From an uncultured Aquimarina sp. (GTDB lineage Bacteria > Bacteroidota > Bacteroidia > Flavobacteriales > Flavobacteriaceae): a stretch of DNA of 64,000 nt. The notes beneath the pieces are model-generated. The model was given only the letters and a program-made list of their open reading frames with translations. It did not search any database and was not told where the DNA came from. Positions within the stretch are counted from its first letter, which is position 1; each line of letters opens with the position of its first letter. Below, piece after piece: positions 16,537-24,152 of this stretch. The translations under genes were made by a program, and so were the position numbers. Location of the stretch: the NCBI GenBank assembly GCA_947498595.1, contig CANMKX010000012.1:1-64000 (forward strand), written 5' to 3'.

Positions 16537-17033
16537 AAGATTAATTCGTAACAATAAAATGGATATTCACTTTGTGTTGGAAAATAAACATTTCCTAATT
16601 GCTTGTATCCTCGTTTTCTATATATTTTTTGATTCCGTTCATTTTTACTAAACGTATCTAATCGTATTGATTCGTAATTATTTTTTCTAGCATAATTCTC
16701 TGCAAAATCCATCAACTTTTTTGCAATTCCTTTTCCTTGATGTAATGGATGAACTGCTAATCGATGTATGTATATATTTTTATTTGTATTTGATATCCAA
16801 TTTATGGTTTTATATTCTTCATCCATAAAATCACTTATCACTATTGTTCCTATAATTTCATTTTCTTGCTCAAATACATATAATTCATTTTTAACAATAT
16901 CACTCTCAAAAGCTTCTCGAGATGGATAAGTATCATTCCATTGATATATTCCATTAGCAATCATATACTCAGCGCAAGCCCTTGTTAATTCTAATATTGA
17001 AGAAATTTCTTCACTTTTTGCTATTCGAATCAT
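16533..17033 (-). CDS. GNAT family N-acetyltransferase
   Basis: An acetyl-CoA-dependent N-acetyltransferase of unknown substrate. The GNAT core is clear: IHRLAVHPLHQGKGIAKKLM (motif A pyrophosphate loop, Q/R-x-x-G-x-G/A type) at about 93-112 and NQKIYRKRGYKQLG near the C-terminus. 166 residues. It sits first in a likely two-gene unit with the MATE pump, which raises the possibility of a drug-tolerance function (modify and export), though that is inference. Confidence 0.88.
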   Translation of the reverse strand: MIRIAKSEEISSILELTRACAEYMIANGIYQWNDTYPSREAFESDIVKNELYVFEQENEIIGTIVISDFMDEEYKTINWISNTNKNIYIHRLAVHPLHQGKGIAKKLMDFAENYARKNNYESIRLDTFSKNERNQKIYRKRGYKQLGNVYFPTQSEYPFYCYELIL

Positions 17034-17119
17034 TTAATTATTACATCTTTTTCAAATTAAAGTGTAAATTTAGAGCTTATCTTTATATTTTTTACATCTC
17101 TTTTGTAAGACTTATAATA

Positions 17120-17154
17120 GAATTAACACTTATTAATACCATTTGTGTTAATTC
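17120..17154 (+). promoter_or_regulatory. Perfect 10-bp inverted repeat upstream of the Usp gene
   Basis: GAATTAACAC (17120-17129) and GTGTTAATTC (17145-17154), 15-base spacer, ending 30 bases before the Usp start. The length and symmetry fit a dimer-binding operator for an unknown regulator, probably of the Usp gene and possibly also of the divergent acetyltransferase gene. Confidence 0.6.
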
Positions 17155-17184
17155 AAATACTTGAATTAAAAAATATTATTATAA

Positions 17185-17994
17185 ATGAAAAACATTCTCG
17201 TTCCCTTAGGATCAAGTGATAAAGCCATTAGTACTTCTCAATTACAATATGCCATTGATTTTGCCAAAGAACTAGGCGCTACAATATATGCTGTAAGACT
17301 TTTTAAAGATTTGCCTCGTACCGGTAGTCTCCCTGATGTAAATAAAGTTTTACGTGAAATTTCAATTAATACAATCGAGGAAGAATTTGCCGGTGTTGAT
17401 CGTAAAGGTGTAACGATTATATCTCATCCTCTTGAAGGTGATTTATTAGATGCTATTTCAGAATTTAGTTTGAATATGTCAATAGATCTTATTGTATTAA
17501 GCCCACAATATGCTGATATTAAAGATCCATACTTCTTAGGAGAAATTTCGGGTAGCATTGTTAAAAAAATGAACTTCCCTGTATTAATTATTCCTGATAA
17601 TTATGAGTTTAAGCCTATTAATCGCATTTTAATGGCAGTTAAATCTGGAGTTGTTCGTAAACCTAATGCATTAACTCCTGTAAAGAAATTACTTAAAGCG
17701 TTTAGTGCTGAAATGCGCTTATTACAAGTTAAAACTTCGACTTTTTTGCCTGAAGACACTCAATTTCAGAAAGAACTAGGTGAAATTACTTCTTCATATA
17801 AATCAACAGAAAATGCTACTGTTTTTCAAGGGGTTCTTGAACATTTAAAAGAGAATGACCCTGATATATTATGCGTTTTTAGACGTAAACGTGGTTTTTT
17901 TGCAAAGCTATGGGAAGATAATAAGGTAATGAAAATTGATTTTGAAAGCAGAATTCCTTTGTTAGTTTTAAAAGGTAAGGGTGCTGATGAATAA
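17185..17994 (+). CDS. Universal stress protein, tandem Usp domains
   Basis: Two Usp-type Rossmann-like domains: residues 1-140 start MKNILVPLGSSDKAIS and hold LIVLSPQYAD and the KKMNFPVLIIPD strand; residues 145-269 start RILMAVKSG and end SRIPLLVLKGKG. The ATP-binding G-2x-G-9x-GS signature appears in a loose form (GEISGSIVKK). A cytoplasmic stress or metabolic-state protein, not assignable further. It is a single-gene unit with a candidate operator upstream and a strong shared terminator downstream. Confidence 0.88.
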   Translation: MKNILVPLGSSDKAISTSQLQYAIDFAKELGATIYAVRLFKDLPRTGSLPDVNKVLREISINTIEEEFAGVDRKGVTIISHPLEGDLLDAISEFSLNMSIDLIVLSPQYADIKDPYFLGEISGSIVKKMNFPVLIIPDNYEFKPINRILMAVKSGVVRKPNALTPVKKLLKAFSAEMRLLQVKTSTFLPEDTQFQKELGEITSSYKSTENATVFQGVLEHLKENDPDILCVFRRKRGFFAKLWEDNKVMKIDFESRIPLLVLKGKGADE

Positions 17995-18017
17995 TTTTTA
18001 ATATTTATTCTAATTAT

Positions 18018-18053
18018 AAAAAGTGCAATTAATTTTAGTTAATTGCACTTTTT
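18018..18053. terminator. Bidirectional terminator between the Usp and ThiF-like genes
   Basis: Perfect 15-bp stem (18018-18032 with 18039-18053), core GTGCAATTAA / TTAATTGCAC, with an A run on the left and a T run on the right. It can therefore serve both converging genes. Confidence 0.85.
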
Positions 18054-18054
18054 A

Positions 18055-18840
18055 TTATCGTGTAGATAAGAAATATGGTTCTGGAAACTTTTTTACATCT
18101 CTATTATTAATAAGACTAAAAATTATATTGGTAACCAGTGCTGCTGCTATATTAGAGCCTACGATCAATTGAGGTGGTGTTATAATTTTTGATTTTTTCT
18201 TATATGCTTCATAAAATTCATAAAACCAATCTAAATCTACATCTTTTCTATTTTTCATATATGCTATCATCTTCTGAATTAGTATTAATTCAAATCTCTC
18301 TTCATTTCTAGCTACGTCATAAATTTGTTCACTTTCTGGTGTTACTACATAGGCTGCTCCAGCCCAACCAAAGTTTAATGGATGAATTACAGGAATTTCT
18401 GCTTCTTTACATTTTTCGTCAAACACGAATGGAGTTTCTTTGGTATCGAAATCTATTGCATTAATTGCAATATCTGCTCCTTTGATATATGTTTCTATGG
18501 TAGCTGGTTCTAAAAACAAATGATGATATGCTACTTTTATTTCTGAGTTTATTGCTTTCAACCTACGAGTAATTGACATTACTTTAGACTTTCCTATATC
18601 ATTTTCATTATAATTTTGACGATTTAAATTAGATTTTTCTACATCATCACCATCTATAAATATAAAATTTTCAAACCCTAGTCGTACTAATGATTCTGCA
18701 ATTACACTTCCTAATCCAACACCACCAAATACTATTTTTACATTTTTTATTCGATCTTGCTCTTCTGGTGTTATATACAATACATTCTTATGATATCTTT
18801 CATTAGTATGCATTTCTGGAATACTCTTTTTAATACTCAC
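18055..18840 (-). CDS. ThiF/E1-like adenylyltransferase
   Basis: E1-type fold that activates a C-terminal carboxylate, or a small acid, by adenylation. The ATP loop VFGGVGLGSVIAESLVRLG (about 37-55) and the GDDVEKSNLNRQNY segment (about 64-77) are the standard ThiF/MoeB/UBA signatures, and INAIDFDTKE follows. The paired CxxC zinc motifs of MoeB and ThiF are absent, so it is an atypical group. 261 residues. The gene follows the FeeM-like acyltransferase gene by 11 bases. No ubiquitin-like or ThiS-like partner is visible nearby, so the substrate is unknown. Confidence 0.85.
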   Translation of the reverse strand: MSIKKSIPEMHTNERYHKNVLYITPEEQDRIKNVKIVFGGVGLGSVIAESLVRLGFENFIFIDGDDVEKSNLNRQNYNENDIGKSKVMSITRRLKAINSEIKVAYHHLFLEPATIETYIKGADIAINAIDFDTKETPFVFDEKCKEAEIPVIHPLNFGWAGAAYVVTPESEQIYDVARNEERFELILIQKMIAYMKNRKDVDLDWFYEFYEAYKKKSKIITPPQLIVGSNIAAALVTNIIFSLINNRDVKKFPEPYFLSTR

Positions 18841-18851
18841 TATTTTTCTTT

Positions 18852-19523
18852 TTAATATATTAATTCCATTTGTTTTGCTAGCCAGTTATTAATTTCTATC
18901 CCTGTTAACATTACTGGATATGTAGGACTTCCTAAACATTCTTTTTGGGCTCCAATTATCTTCATTTCTAAGCCTAGTTCTTTAAAGATTTCATGTATTA
19001 AAACATCGGATTCTGCTATCATCAAGCTTTTATCATTTTCTCCGATTACTCTTAAGGAATGGAGCAACAAATTTTTTAATATCTCTCTAGAAGTTAAAGT
19101 AGTATTTTCTTTTTTCAATCTTTCAGAATCTATTGCCAATCGTCCTAAATGCCATACCTCTTCTATCTCTAACTCTTTTTCCTTTATTATTTGTTTTATA
19201 TCTATTCCAAATTCATATTCTATCGGAAATATTATATTCTCTTTTTTTAACGTTGCTTTTATAGTACCTATCAGCAAATTCTCTCTACTTTTATAACCAA
19301 AATACACTGAAGAGTTAAACTGTTCTCTGTCTGATTTTTCCATAGATATCAAATCCTCTTCTCTAGGTATCCATTTGTATTTTTTTTTATAATGATGTGC
19401 ATACATTTTATAAACAAACTGAGAGAATTCTTTTAAGTTTTCACTACCTATTTGATATAGTTGAATTGTATCAATTACAGCTATAAGACTGTCTTTTTCT
19501 TGTAGATTAATTATTCTTTCCAT
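18852..19523 (-). CDS. FeeM-like N-acyl amino acid / autoinducer-type synthase
   Basis: GNAT-fold acyltransferase resembling FeeM (N-acyl-amino acid synthase) and LuxI-type synthases, which move an acyl group from acyl-ACP or acyl-CoA to an amino compound. Evidence: YKMYAHHYKKKYKWIP near the N-terminus (the substrate-side region of FeeM/LuxI), YFGYKSRENLLIGTIKAT, then VWHLGRLAID, which matches the conserved E-x-G-R-x-A/C-V block. 223 residues. First gene of a two-gene unit with the E1-like enzyme. A 17-bp palindrome lies upstream at an activator-like position. The product is not predictable from sequence. Confidence 0.75.
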   Translation of the reverse strand: MERIINLQEKDSLIAVIDTIQLYQIGSENLKEFSQFVYKMYAHHYKKKYKWIPREEDLISMEKSDREQFNSSVYFGYKSRENLLIGTIKATLKKENIIFPIEYEFGIDIKQIIKEKELEIEEVWHLGRLAIDSERLKKENTTLTSREILKNLLLHSLRVIGENDKSLMIAESDVLIHEIFKELGLEMKIIGAQKECLGSPTYPVMLTGIEINNWLAKQMELIY

Positions 19524-19556
19524 TTTTTAATTGATTTCCCTTATAATTAATTCTTA

Positions 19557-19603
19557 CAAAACTACTTTAGGAAAACCGTTGCATATTCACCCATAATGGG
19601 TGA
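19557..19603 (-). promoter_or_regulatory. Promoter of the FeeM-like/ThiF-like unit with a 17-bp palindrome
   Basis: On the minus strand TAGTTTTG (19564-19557) matches TAnnTTTG. Upstream lies TCACCCATAATGGGTGA (19587-19603), 8-bp arms around one base. If transcription starts near 19553, its centre is at about -42, where class II activators bind. The regulator is unknown. Confidence 0.55.
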
Positions 19604-19912
19604 TTTTATTAAAAAATATAATTTAGGTAAAATGTGAATATAGTATTAAAAAGATCGCTTTGTAGGAAAAATACAATCGTAAATAGTCTATAAAAAAACA
19701 ACCCTCAGGGTAACTAATCCTGAGGGTCTGAATTGAAACTTTAATTAATGTTAACACAAACTCAACTTATACATAATTATGAATGTTTCAATTTTATTGT
19801 AATGCTGTCAAATCATCTTTGTAATGGTGAATATACCACTGATTTAACGAACATGAACGTTTCTAATTATCATTTAACAATACTATAATATCATATTAAC
19901 AATCTGATATTC
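19604..19912. other. Intergenic region between the FeeM-like gene and the TonB cluster
   Basis: Apart from the terminator at 19692-19727 I see no gene. Both flanking units are on the minus strand, so this is trailer of the TonB cluster plus upstream region of the acyltransferase gene. Confidence 0.5.
19692..19727 (-). terminator. Terminator of the TonB receptor cluster
   Basis: Stem ACCCTCAGG / CCTGAGGGT (19701-19709, 19719-19727). On the minus strand it is followed by TGTTTTTTT. It lies about 185 bases beyond the last gene of the cluster. Confidence 0.75.
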
Positions 19913-20467
19913 TTATAAAATTGCTATATTAAAATCTACTTCAATATCTGTTTCTCCTCCAAAATCATCTCTCACATTTCCAGTCTTTTGACTTGGTTCA
20001 TGAATTAGATATGCTCTTACAGTTCCACCTGTAGAAGTAGTACTAATTTGCCAATTAGTATCAATATTTATGCCAATATTATTAGTGTCAATAATATCAT
20101 TTGTACTACTACTAATAGTTAATCCATTAACAGTACTATCATAAAAAATATAATGCTCGTCTTTCTCTTCAATTACTTCTTCGGTAATATCCTCTATATC
20201 ACTAGGATTAGATTCATCTAAGAATTGAATTCTAACGTTATATGTTTTATTTTGCTCTAATGTAATAGTAGGTAAATTGTTTGTCCCATTAATTCCCTGT
20301 ATCCAACTTACATTTTGTGTATTAGTCGTTCCATCTTCAATTACTGACAGTTTTACCGTAGTTATTGTCTCTTCCTCATTAATTACTTGTGGTATATCAT
20401 CGTCACTGGAACATGCGGCAAATATAGTAATTACTGTGATTATTAAAAACTTACTGATAGTTTTCAT
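19913..20467 (-). CDS. Lipoprotein encoded beside a TonB receptor
   Basis: Lipoprotein signal with lipobox IFAAC followed by SSDDD. About 165 mature residues, beta-rich and acidic (DITEEVIEEKDEHYIF), ending in a conserved-looking GGETDIEVDFNIAIL strand. I do not recognise a named family, although similar lipoproteins are common next to TonB-dependent receptors in flavobacteria. It starts 4 bases after the receptor stop, so it is cotranscribed. It probably works at the outer membrane or periplasm as a binding partner of the receptor. Confidence 0.75.
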   Translation of the reverse strand: MKTISKFLIITVITIFAACSSDDDIPQVINEEETITTVKLSVIEDGTTNTQNVSWIQGINGTNNLPTITLEQNKTYNVRIQFLDESNPSDIEDITEEVIEEKDEHYIFYDSTVNGLTISSSTNDIIDTNNIGINIDTNWQISTTSTGGTVRAYLIHEPSQKTGNVRDDFGGETDIEVDFNIAIL

Positions 20468-20471
20468 CGTT

Positions 20472-22874
20472 TTAAAATTTAAAATTTATATTAAGTGTTA
20501 TATTTCTCCCTATGTTATCGGCATAAAATCGTTGCCTATTTAAATAGTCTCTGTAAGATGTATCTAATATATTAGTGATACTCATTCCTAATGACAGGTC
20601 CTTTTCATTTAAAATTGACATTTTATATTCTGCATACACATCAAAAACAGTATATGCTGGTGGTGGTGTAGAAATATCTACTACCTCTTCTACTATGACT
20701 CCATCTCTTAAAAACTCCGTGGTAAAATTATTATCTGGATATCTAGTTTGTTTTAAGACTGTTTCATTGGTCAACTTTATATTCCATTTTGGTTTTTCGT
20801 ATGTTATCCCTGATCTAAAATTAGGAGCAGGCATGCTAATTAATGGAGTCTCATTTTTAAGGTCTTCTCCATAAACGTATGAAAATCCTGTTTCAAAGTT
20901 TATTACATCAGTAAACTTTACTTTATAATCTATATCTATTCCATACAATAACGCTCTGGTTTGCTTATACTCCCATACAGGAAAAGCTCCTCTAATTGTT
21001 TGTTCAACTCCTGTAGGCTGTAATAAAATAAAATCATCTATTATACTTACATGCGGCGATGCTATAAAACTACCTTTTGATTTTAAAAAGTTTTCATTGC
21101 TATAGCTCCCTGAAAATTTCAATGCTTTCTCTTGTTCAAATCTTAAGTCTCCTAATTCAATAATAGCAGCGCTATGATGTAATCCGTCACTAAATAATTC
21201 TACTGGATTAGGTGCTCTATTAACAAAGGATGCATTAGTTCTTATTCTTTGCTTTTCTTTAAGTTGGTAATTAATTCCTGCCGATGCCGAAAAACTATGA
21301 TAATCAAATGTTGGTTCTGTAAACCATTGTGTATCAAAATCAGCTACAATTATAGATTCAAAATCCGTATCGTATCCTCTATCTTCCCAAAAACTTTTCA
21401 AATAGAATTTCTTTGCTTCTATTCTAGAATAATCATATCGCCCCCCTATATCTGCTTTTAATTTATCATTAAGTTCAAAATCTGTAATTGCAAATATTCC
21501 AATATTATTTTTATCATAATCAGGTACTAATCTTCGTATCCCTGTTTCTGGATTAGGAGTGTTTTTTTGTGTTAATGCTTGAAATCCTATCGTTTTTTTA
21601 AATGAATTATTAGAATCAAATACAAAAGACCCATCCAATGTATGTGTTTTTAATTCTAGATCTAAACTCGCTTTATTTCTATCATCTCCTCGACGAATAT
21701 CAAATTCTTTTCGATTATTTAATTGAAATGCATATTGTAAATTTAATTTCCCTGTGTTTTTGAATCTTTTATAAAACTTCAGTTTTCCTAAGTGATGATT
21801 TGTTTCTTGTTTTGGCGCATTAATATCATAAGAGAAAGAATCTATTACCAAAGGTTCATCGCTATTGATTCCTCTTACTAAATCTCCTACATTACCTATA
21901 TGAGAAGCTCTTAAAATTCCTTGCTTAGCGTTATAGAAACTATAATATCCTTCAAAACCATATTCAAAAGTTGTATATCCTATTGCTGCTGATAAGCTTT
22001 GTTCTCTAAAACCTGTATTCGTTAAAATATAATCTGGAGCTTCACTATCCCCATAATGTTTTATTGTTCCTTGTATTTTAGTACTCCAATTATTTTTAAA
22101 TCCAATATTAAGTGTAGAGTTTATACTTCCACCTCTTCCATTTGTGCTACCTGTAATTTGAGTTTTTCCGAAAGTTGTATCTCGCAACGTTGTTAACTTG
22201 TTCTTTCCTATTACAACACCTCCAATTGCATTTCCTCCATATTGTAATGCTCCTGCTCCTTTTATTACTTTTAATTCATCAAAAGCATTTATATCTATAT
22301 TTGGGGCATGCTCTTCTCCCCACTCTTGGTCTTCTTGACGAACGCCGTTATTCATTATAATTATTCGACTACTATGTAATCCTTGTATAACAGGTTTAAC
22401 TATAGTGTTTCCTGTAGTTAAGCTATTAACACCTGATAGTTCTTTTAATGCATCTCCTAACGTTAAATTACTATATTTTTCTAATTGCTTTTTCTGTAAT
22501 TGTACTTCTGTTTGGCTATTAGTTTCTCCTTTTTTTGAAACGTCTAAAATATCTACCTCTTCTAAATTTGTATAATGATGTTCCAAATAAAAATCATGTT
22601 GCTTTTTTTCTCCTATATCTATTGTTACAACTTGTGTATTACAATCTGGATGCGTAATTGTGAACGCATAAGCTATAGGACATAATTTTTCGATTAAAAA
22701 TTCGCCTTTAGAGTTCGTGATTACTTTTTGATTATCAACAGTAATCTGAGCTTCTTTTAGGGGTAATCCATCGTGAAAATCAATAACACGACCTCTGAGT
22801 TTATTCTCGCAATCTTGCGAAAATAACTGAGCACTCCCTAAAAGAAACATTAATAAATAAAAATGCTTCTTCAT
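20472..22874 (-). CDS. TonB-dependent outer membrane receptor
   Basis: An 800-residue outer membrane receptor for energised import. Signal peptide ending SAQLFSQ; a carboxypeptidase-regulatory-like domain at about 24-95 (RGRVIDFHDGLPLKEAQITV); a plug at about 115-230 with LGDALKELSGVNSLTTG and GALQYGGNAIGGVV; a 22-strand type barrel ending in the aromatic NITLNINFKF. The plug contains no SusC-specific features, so it is more like a siderophore, metal or vitamin receptor than a glycan receptor. The two flanking small genes, one with a His/Cys cluster, point to a metal; that is inference. Confidence 0.9.
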   Translation of the reverse strand: MKKHFYLLMFLLGSAQLFSQDCENKLRGRVIDFHDGLPLKEAQITVDNQKVITNSKGEFLIEKLCPIAYAFTITHPDCNTQVVTIDIGEKKQHDFYLEHHYTNLEEVDILDVSKKGETNSQTEVQLQKKQLEKYSNLTLGDALKELSGVNSLTTGNTIVKPVIQGLHSSRIIIMNNGVRQEDQEWGEEHAPNIDINAFDELKVIKGAGALQYGGNAIGGVVIGKNKLTTLRDTTFGKTQITGSTNGRGGSINSTLNIGFKNNWSTKIQGTIKHYGDSEAPDYILTNTGFREQSLSAAIGYTTFEYGFEGYYSFYNAKQGILRASHIGNVGDLVRGINSDEPLVIDSFSYDINAPKQETNHHLGKLKFYKRFKNTGKLNLQYAFQLNNRKEFDIRRGDDRNKASLDLELKTHTLDGSFVFDSNNSFKKTIGFQALTQKNTPNPETGIRRLVPDYDKNNIGIFAITDFELNDKLKADIGGRYDYSRIEAKKFYLKSFWEDRGYDTDFESIIVADFDTQWFTEPTFDYHSFSASAGINYQLKEKQRIRTNASFVNRAPNPVELFSDGLHHSAAIIELGDLRFEQEKALKFSGSYSNENFLKSKGSFIASPHVSIIDDFILLQPTGVEQTIRGAFPVWEYKQTRALLYGIDIDYKVKFTDVINFETGFSYVYGEDLKNETPLISMPAPNFRSGITYEKPKWNIKLTNETVLKQTRYPDNNFTTEFLRDGVIVEEVVDISTPPPAYTVFDVYAEYKMSILNEKDLSLGMSITNILDTSYRDYLNRQRFYADNIGRNITLNINFKF

Positions 22875-22964
22875 TTTAAATAAAATTGAGGTAATAGCTA
22901 AACAAAGGGTTTATATCTTAAAAAAAGATATACCTTGTTTAATAAAAAATACGTAAATAAAAAC

Positions 22965-23249
22965 TTAAGCTCTAGGTGGAGCTTTATTATTGTAGTTAAA
23001 TAATGTAGTTGAATATACAAAAGATACTGTATGTTTTAAAACTACAGTATCTATAGGTATTTCAATTGGTGTAGTAATCGAAATAACTTCAGGCGTTAAA
23101 AAACCGTCTGAAGAATTATCTATAGAAAGTTGACATATATGACATTCTATATCATTAGCATCATGACCTACAATATGTAGATCTGCTAATTGAATGATAC
23201 TAAATATCATCAATAGAAAGAATGCTATTATATGTCTTCTATTTTTCAC
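22965..23249 (-). CDS. Small membrane-anchored His/Cys protein upstream of the TonB receptor
   Basis: 94 residues: a hydrophobic N-terminal segment (IIAFFLLMIFSIIQLADLHI), then HIVGHDANDIECHICQLS, which places two His, two Cys and acidic residues within 16 positions. That pattern is common in small proteins encoded before metal-linked TonB receptors and could bind zinc or copper. The C-terminal part is unremarkable and ends APPRA. First gene of the three-gene cluster, 90 bases upstream of the receptor. No family name is certain. Confidence 0.65.
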   Translation of the reverse strand: MKNRRHIIAFFLLMIFSIIQLADLHIVGHDANDIECHICQLSIDNSSDGFLTPEVISITTPIEIPIDTVVLKHTVSFVYSTTLFNYNNKAPPRA

Positions 23250-23305
23250 AGAGACAAATTAACAAAAAAAAATAGATAATCACATCTCTTTCAGGGAATA
23301 GATTG

Positions 23306-24151
23306 TTAATTCTTTGCAAAAGTTATTGATTTCTCTGTAATACACCTTAAATGTTCTGGCAATTTTGTTTCTAACCAAGGATGTTTTGCTCCAAACACAT
23401 GATTTGCACCTTCTAATAAAAACAATTCACTTTCAAGGCTCCAATTATGTAGCAAATTAGCTTCGCTCTTTAATACAGCTTTATCTTCTGTCCCATGAAT
23501 AATTAAATAAGGTTTTTTTTGTGTTTTTACGGCTTTAGAAATTGTTAACCTTTCTTCATTTTTTTTAAAATCTTCGTAGAACTGAATATAATGAGGCATT
23601 TCTTGTAATGTTCTTCCATTCTTTACGTACATTACTTTTTTATCCTTCCACTCCTGTAATGCTTTTTCTACAGGGAACCTTGAACCATAGTCTGATACTC
23701 CTGCCCATGTTATTACTTTTGTTATTCGTTGCTCTTCTGAAGCTTTTAAGTTCACAATTCCTCCTCCTCTAGAATGACCTATCAATATAATTTTATTAAT
23801 ATTAATATCATCTTTGTAAAGATTTTCTCCAATAACCCAATCGATAACGCTTTGTAAATCGTCTAATTCTTTTGAATAATTATTATTACCAAAAGCTTCT
23901 AAATCTGGAAAATCTATTGGAATTTCTTTTGTTCCTCCGTTATGAGAAAAATTAAATTTTATAAAAAAAGTATCATTCAATGCAAATTGTTCTCCTACTA
24001 AATCCCAAGCTCCCCAATCCTTAAATCCTTTATACCCGTGACAAAAAATAACAACAGTTTTTTTAATATCATTTTTTTTATAAAAAACATCAGTTATTAT
24101 TGGCTTTTGATGCACCCCATCTATTGAGATGTTTTTAGTTATTGTTATCAT
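23306..24151 (-). CDS. Alpha/beta hydrolase (dienelactone-hydrolase-like)
   Basis: About 281 residues from ATG 24151, chosen because it begins one base after the addB stop (TAA-T-ATG); a longer frame from 24190 would overlap addB. Hydrolase features: VVIFCHGYKGFKDWGAWD (oxyanion HG), the nucleophile elbow IGHSRGGG with Ser, IHGTEDKAV (Asp), and GANHVFG (His). All three catalytic residues are present and in order. The substrate is unknown. No signal peptide, so cytoplasmic. It probably shares a transcript with addB. Confidence 0.85.
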   Translation of the reverse strand: MITITKNISIDGVHQKPIITDVFYKKNDIKKTVVIFCHGYKGFKDWGAWDLVGEQFALNDTFFIKFNFSHNGGTKEIPIDFPDLEAFGNNNYSKELDDLQSVIDWVIGENLYKDDININKIILIGHSRGGGIVNLKASEEQRITKVITWAGVSDYGSRFPVEKALQEWKDKKVMYVKNGRTLQEMPHYIQFYEDFKKNEERLTISKAVKTQKKPYLIIHGTEDKAVLKSEANLLHNWSLESELFLLEGANHVFGAKHPWLETKLPEHLRCITEKSITFAKN

Positions 24152-24152
24152 A

